Source of the DNA: Acidimicrobiia bacterium
Lineage (GTDB): Bacteria; Actinomycetota; Acidimicrobiia; Spongiisociales; UBA5794
Reading direction: 5' to 3'
DNA: 8,958 nt
NCBI GenBank assembly: GCA_030618675.1
Contig: JAUXCV010000053.1
Coordinates: 1-8,958 of the forward strand
Shown one piece after another: positions 6,916-8,958 of this stretch. The notes beneath the pieces are model-generated. The model did not search any database and was not told the origin of the DNA. It was given only the letters and a program-made list of their open reading frames with translations. Position 1 is the stretch's first letter; each line of letters opens with the position of its first letter. A program made the translations under genes and the position numbers.

Positions 6916-6921
6916 ATAGTA
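6916..6921 (-). promoter_or_regulatory. -10-like box TACTAT, possible leaderless promoter of pgsA
   Basis: TACTAT on the minus strand lies in the 33-base gap between glpK and pgsA, nine bases before the pgsA ATG. The intervening CTGACTCGC offers no Shine-Dalgarno. No good -35 is seen at normal spacing, where the sequence overlaps the glpK stop codon. Confidence 0.4.
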
Positions 6922-6939
6922 AGCGTTCCCGCCGCCCGA

Positions 6940-8421
6940 CTACTCGACCCAACCCATCGACCGGTCGACCGCCTTGTGCCACTGCTGGTATCGCGATTCT
7001 CGATCGGCCGAATCCATCTCAGGAGTGAACGTCCGGTCCTCCTCCCAGTGGGATGCGATCTCATCAAGGCTCTCCCAGAACCCGACGGCGAGACCGGCTG
7101 CGTATGCGGCGCCGAGCACGGTCGTCTCGCTGATCTTCGGGCGGACGACGCTGACGTCGAGCATGTCGGCTTGGAACTGCATGAGGAGGTTGTTCACGAC
7201 CATTCCCCCGTCGACCTTCAGTCTGGAGAGAGTGACACCGCTGTCGGCCTCCATGGCCTCGAGCACGTCCCGACTCTGGAAAGCAGTCGCCTCGAGAACT
7301 GCTCGTGCCAGGTGGCTACGGTTCGCGAACCGGGTGAGTCCGGTGATGACACCACGGGCATCGTCACGCCACCACGGAGCGAACAGGCCGGAGAACGCAG
7401 GGACGAAGTAGACACCGCCGTTGTCCTCGACCTCGAGAGCGAGAGCGGTGATCTCGTCTGCCGAATCGATCATCCGCAGGTTGTCACGCAGCCACTGCAC
7501 ACCGGCACCGGCGATCGCTATCGATCCCTCCAAGGCGTAACGAGCCGGTTCCCCCGCCCGCTGGTAGGCGACCGTGGTGATCATCCCGTTCTCCGAGCGG
7601 ACCGCCTGTTCACCGGTGTTCAGGAGCAGGAAGCAGCCGGTGCCATACGTGTTCTTCGCGGAACCCGGTTCGAAACACGCCTGTCCGAACAGCGCCGCCT
7701 GTTGGTCGCCGAGGATGCCGGCGAACGGCACACCGTCCAGCGGGTCTCGCGAGGTTGCGATCACGCCAGACGATGGAACGATCCGGGGCAGTACCGATTG
7801 CGGGACGCCGACCGCGTCGAGCAGCGTGTCGTCCCACGCCAGCGTCTTGAGATCCATGAGCAGAGTGCGGCTGGCGTTCGTGACGTCTGTGACGTGCTCA
7901 CCCGTCAGATTCCAGGCGACCCAGGTGTCCATCGTCCCGAAAGCAATATCTCCGCTCTCGGCCCGTGCCCGGAGTTCGGCGTCGTGGTCGAGCAGCCACC
8001 TGATCTTCGGTCCGGCGAAATACGTGGCAAGGGGAAGACCGGTCCGGTCGCGGAATCGGTCGGGCCCGGCGTCGCCGCCGATCTCCCTGCAGAGCTCCGC
8101 GGTTCTGAGATCCTGCCAGACCACGGCATTGCCGAGCGGCCGGCCGCTCTCCCGCGACCAGAGCAGTGTCGTTTCCCGCTGGTTCGTGACACCGACGGCC
8201 GCGATATCCACAGGAGACGCACCCAGTTGCTCGAGCGCTTCGCCGATGACATCATTGACGTTCAGCCGGATCTCAATAGGGTCGTGCTCGACCCATCCCG
8301 GTTGCGGGTAGATCTGTCGGTGCTCCCGTTGCGCCATCGCCACGATCGCCCCGTGATGGTCGATCAGAGCGCACCGTGAACTGGTCGTCCCCTGGTCGAT
8401 CGCTGCAACATAGGAACCCAT
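6940..8421 (-). CDS. glpK: Glycerol kinase
   Basis: Glycerol kinase converts glycerol and ATP to sn-glycerol 3-phosphate in the cytoplasm. At 493 residues it has normal length and belongs to the FGGY kinases. The ATP-binding loop DQGTTSSR is at 9-16. Glycerol-contacting residues are in place: R82-E83 (in GVTNQRETTLLW), Y134 and D239 (in ILGDQQAALFGQ). The nucleotide-binding segments NTYGTGCF (257-264) and DGGMVVNN (404-411) are intact. The FGGY signature 1 region reads YFAGPKIRW (134-142), where many kinases have FSGTK. The loop before VPFAGILGDQ reads SRDPLDG and lacks the Tyr-His-Phe of low-GC Gram-positive enzymes, so activation by HPr phosphorylation is not expected. The ATG at 8421 is preceded by GAGGGG at seven-base spacing; this site overlaps the pth stop, 11 bases upstream, suggesting coupled expression. 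Confidence 0.97.
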   Translation of the reverse strand: MGSYVAAIDQGTTSSRCALIDHHGAIVAMAQREHRQIYPQPGWVEHDPIEIRLNVNDVIGEALEQLGASPVDIAAVGVTNQRETTLLWSRESGRPLGNAVVWQDLRTAELCREIGGDAGPDRFRDRTGLPLATYFAGPKIRWLLDHDAELRARAESGDIAFGTMDTWVAWNLTGEHVTDVTNASRTLLMDLKTLAWDDTLLDAVGVPQSVLPRIVPSSGVIATSRDPLDGVPFAGILGDQQAALFGQACFEPGSAKNTYGTGCFLLLNTGEQAVRSENGMITTVAYQRAGEPARYALEGSIAIAGAGVQWLRDNLRMIDSADEITALALEVEDNGGVYFVPAFSGLFAPWWRDDARGVITGLTRFANRSHLARAVLEATAFQSRDVLEAMEADSGVTLSRLKVDGGMVVNNLLMQFQADMLDVSVVRPKISETTVLGAAYAAGLAVGFWESLDEIASHWEEDRTFTPEMDSADRESRYQQWHKAVDRSMGWVE

Positions 8422-8428
8422 AATCGCA

Positions 8429-8434
8429 CCCCTC
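8429..8434 (-). promoter_or_regulatory. Strong Shine-Dalgarno of glpK overlapping the pth stop codon
   Basis: On the minus strand TGAGGGG combines the pth TGA stop with a GAGGGG ribosome-binding site seven bases before the glpK ATG. Ribosomes finishing pth would be placed on the glpK site. Among the minus-strand genes here this is the only clear Shine-Dalgarno. Confidence 0.65.
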
Positions 8435-8958
8435 AGTCGTTCAACTCTCCAGCCCTCTGCCTGGCGGCGTCACCACCGTCGCGTGCGAAGGTCTCAAGGA
8501 CGCTCACACTGCGAATGATGGCATCGTCGATTGCGGACCGTTCGACCTTAGCGAATCGGCCGAGGACATAGTCGGCAGGATCAACACGAGAAGGGGGACG
8601 ACCGACGCCGATCTTCAAACGCCAGAAGTCCTTCGTATCGAGTGAGCCGACCAACGACCGGATGCCATTGTGTCCCCCCGCACCGCCACCGAACTGAACC
8701 CTGATCTTCCCGAACGGGAGATCGATGTCATCGTGGACGATCAGCAGCCGATCCCCGTCGATCCGTTCATAGCGGGCGAGCGGAGCAACGGCCTGACCGC
8801 ACTCGTTCATGAAGGTACGCGGTAGCGCTAGGACGGTTCGGACGTCTCCAGAGCGAATCTCAGCAACATCGGCCCGGATTCCCAGCCGGGCGCGTTTGAA
8901 CTTGACATCCGCCGCCGCGGCAACGATCACCTCGGCACCAACGTTGTGGCGGGTACCG
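8433..8958 (-). CDS. pth: Peptidyl-tRNA hydrolase, 5' end outside window
   Basis: Pth releases tRNA from peptidyl-tRNAs dropped by ribosomes. The frame enters from the right edge and shows 174 residues starting with GTRHNVG, the conserved segment holding the catalytic His (His20 in E. coli numbering). About 17 N-terminal residues, including the GNPG motif, are missing only because the window ends. Other conserved elements are MNECGQAV (Asn68 equivalent), IVHDDIDLP (Asp93 equivalent) and GGGAGGHNGIRS (Asn114 equivalent). Offsets between these residues match the E. coli enzyme exactly, so there is no internal deletion. An internal GTG at 8930 could be mistaken for the start, but the upstream codons encode the essential TRHN motif. 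It is the first visible gene of the leftward series, 11 bases before glpK. Confidence 0.96.
   Translation of the reverse strand, partial: GTRHNVGAEVIVAAAADVKFKRARLGIRADVAEIRSGDVRTVLALPRTFMNECGQAVAPLARYERIDGDRLLIVHDDIDLPFGKIRVQFGGGAGGHNGIRSLVGSLDTKDFWRLKIGVGRPPSRVDPADYVLGRFAKVERSAIDDAIIRSVSVLETFARDGGDAARQRAGELND

Noticed and set aside
6736..8379. 547-codon open frame on the plus strand opposite glpK
   Set aside because: It lies wholly antisense to the well-supported glpK and the pgsA start, its product is Arg/Asp/His-rich without a domain, and no ribosome-binding site is seen. Long antisense frames are usual in GC-rich genes.
1..8958. Search for a defence system, CRISPR array, prophage, toxin-antitoxin pair or biosynthetic cluster
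   Set aside because: Apart from the DUF222 gene and the small membrane protein, every gene is an identifiable housekeeping or metabolic enzyme, and no spaced repeats or mobile-element genes were found.

Overview
The window reads as a housekeeping stretch of a moderately GC-rich actinobacterial chromosome. This rests on heavy use of GTG/TTG starts, start codons placed directly behind TAnnnT boxes (leaderless style), a DUF222 (13E12-type) protein and a Thr-rich lipoprotein linker. Acidimicrobiia is my best guess at class level, from style only. There is no rRNA, tRNA, CRISPR array or IS transposase.

Layout, right to left along the minus strand, which carries all but one gene: a 5'-truncated peptidyl-tRNA hydrolase (pth, to 8433); glycerol kinase (glpK, 8421-6940), whose Shine-Dalgarno overlaps the pth stop; a phosphatidylglycerophosphate synthase (pgsA, 6906-6352); an extended-SDR NAD(P)-dependent epimerase/reductase (about 6257-5280); the transcription-repair coupling factor mfd (5244-1897); and an SGNH/GDSL lipoprotein esterase (1912-1043) whose GTG start lies inside the last codons of mfd. 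Facing these on the plus strand is a small two-helix membrane protein (760-981). After a 157-bp, partly AT-rich divergent intergenic region comes a DUF222 protein on the minus strand (602-1), which runs off the left edge before its usual HNH domain.

The genes form a tight co-directional series: glpK and pgsA serve glycerol 3-phosphate and phospholipid synthesis, and pth and mfd are housekeeping genes often found close together in bacteria. Here glpK, pgsA and the SDR gene lie between pth and mfd. Short gaps suggest read-through, but -10-like boxes just before pgsA and mfd suggest internal, possibly leaderless, promoters.

The most unusual element is the pgsA/SDR intergenic region (6260-6344). 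Two opposed arrays of a 7-bp unit (consensus GACCACA) form a 31-bp imperfect inverted repeat around a spacer with a seven-C tract. The element abuts or contains the SDR start codon. I recognise no named repeat family for it. I see no convincing new multi-gene system.
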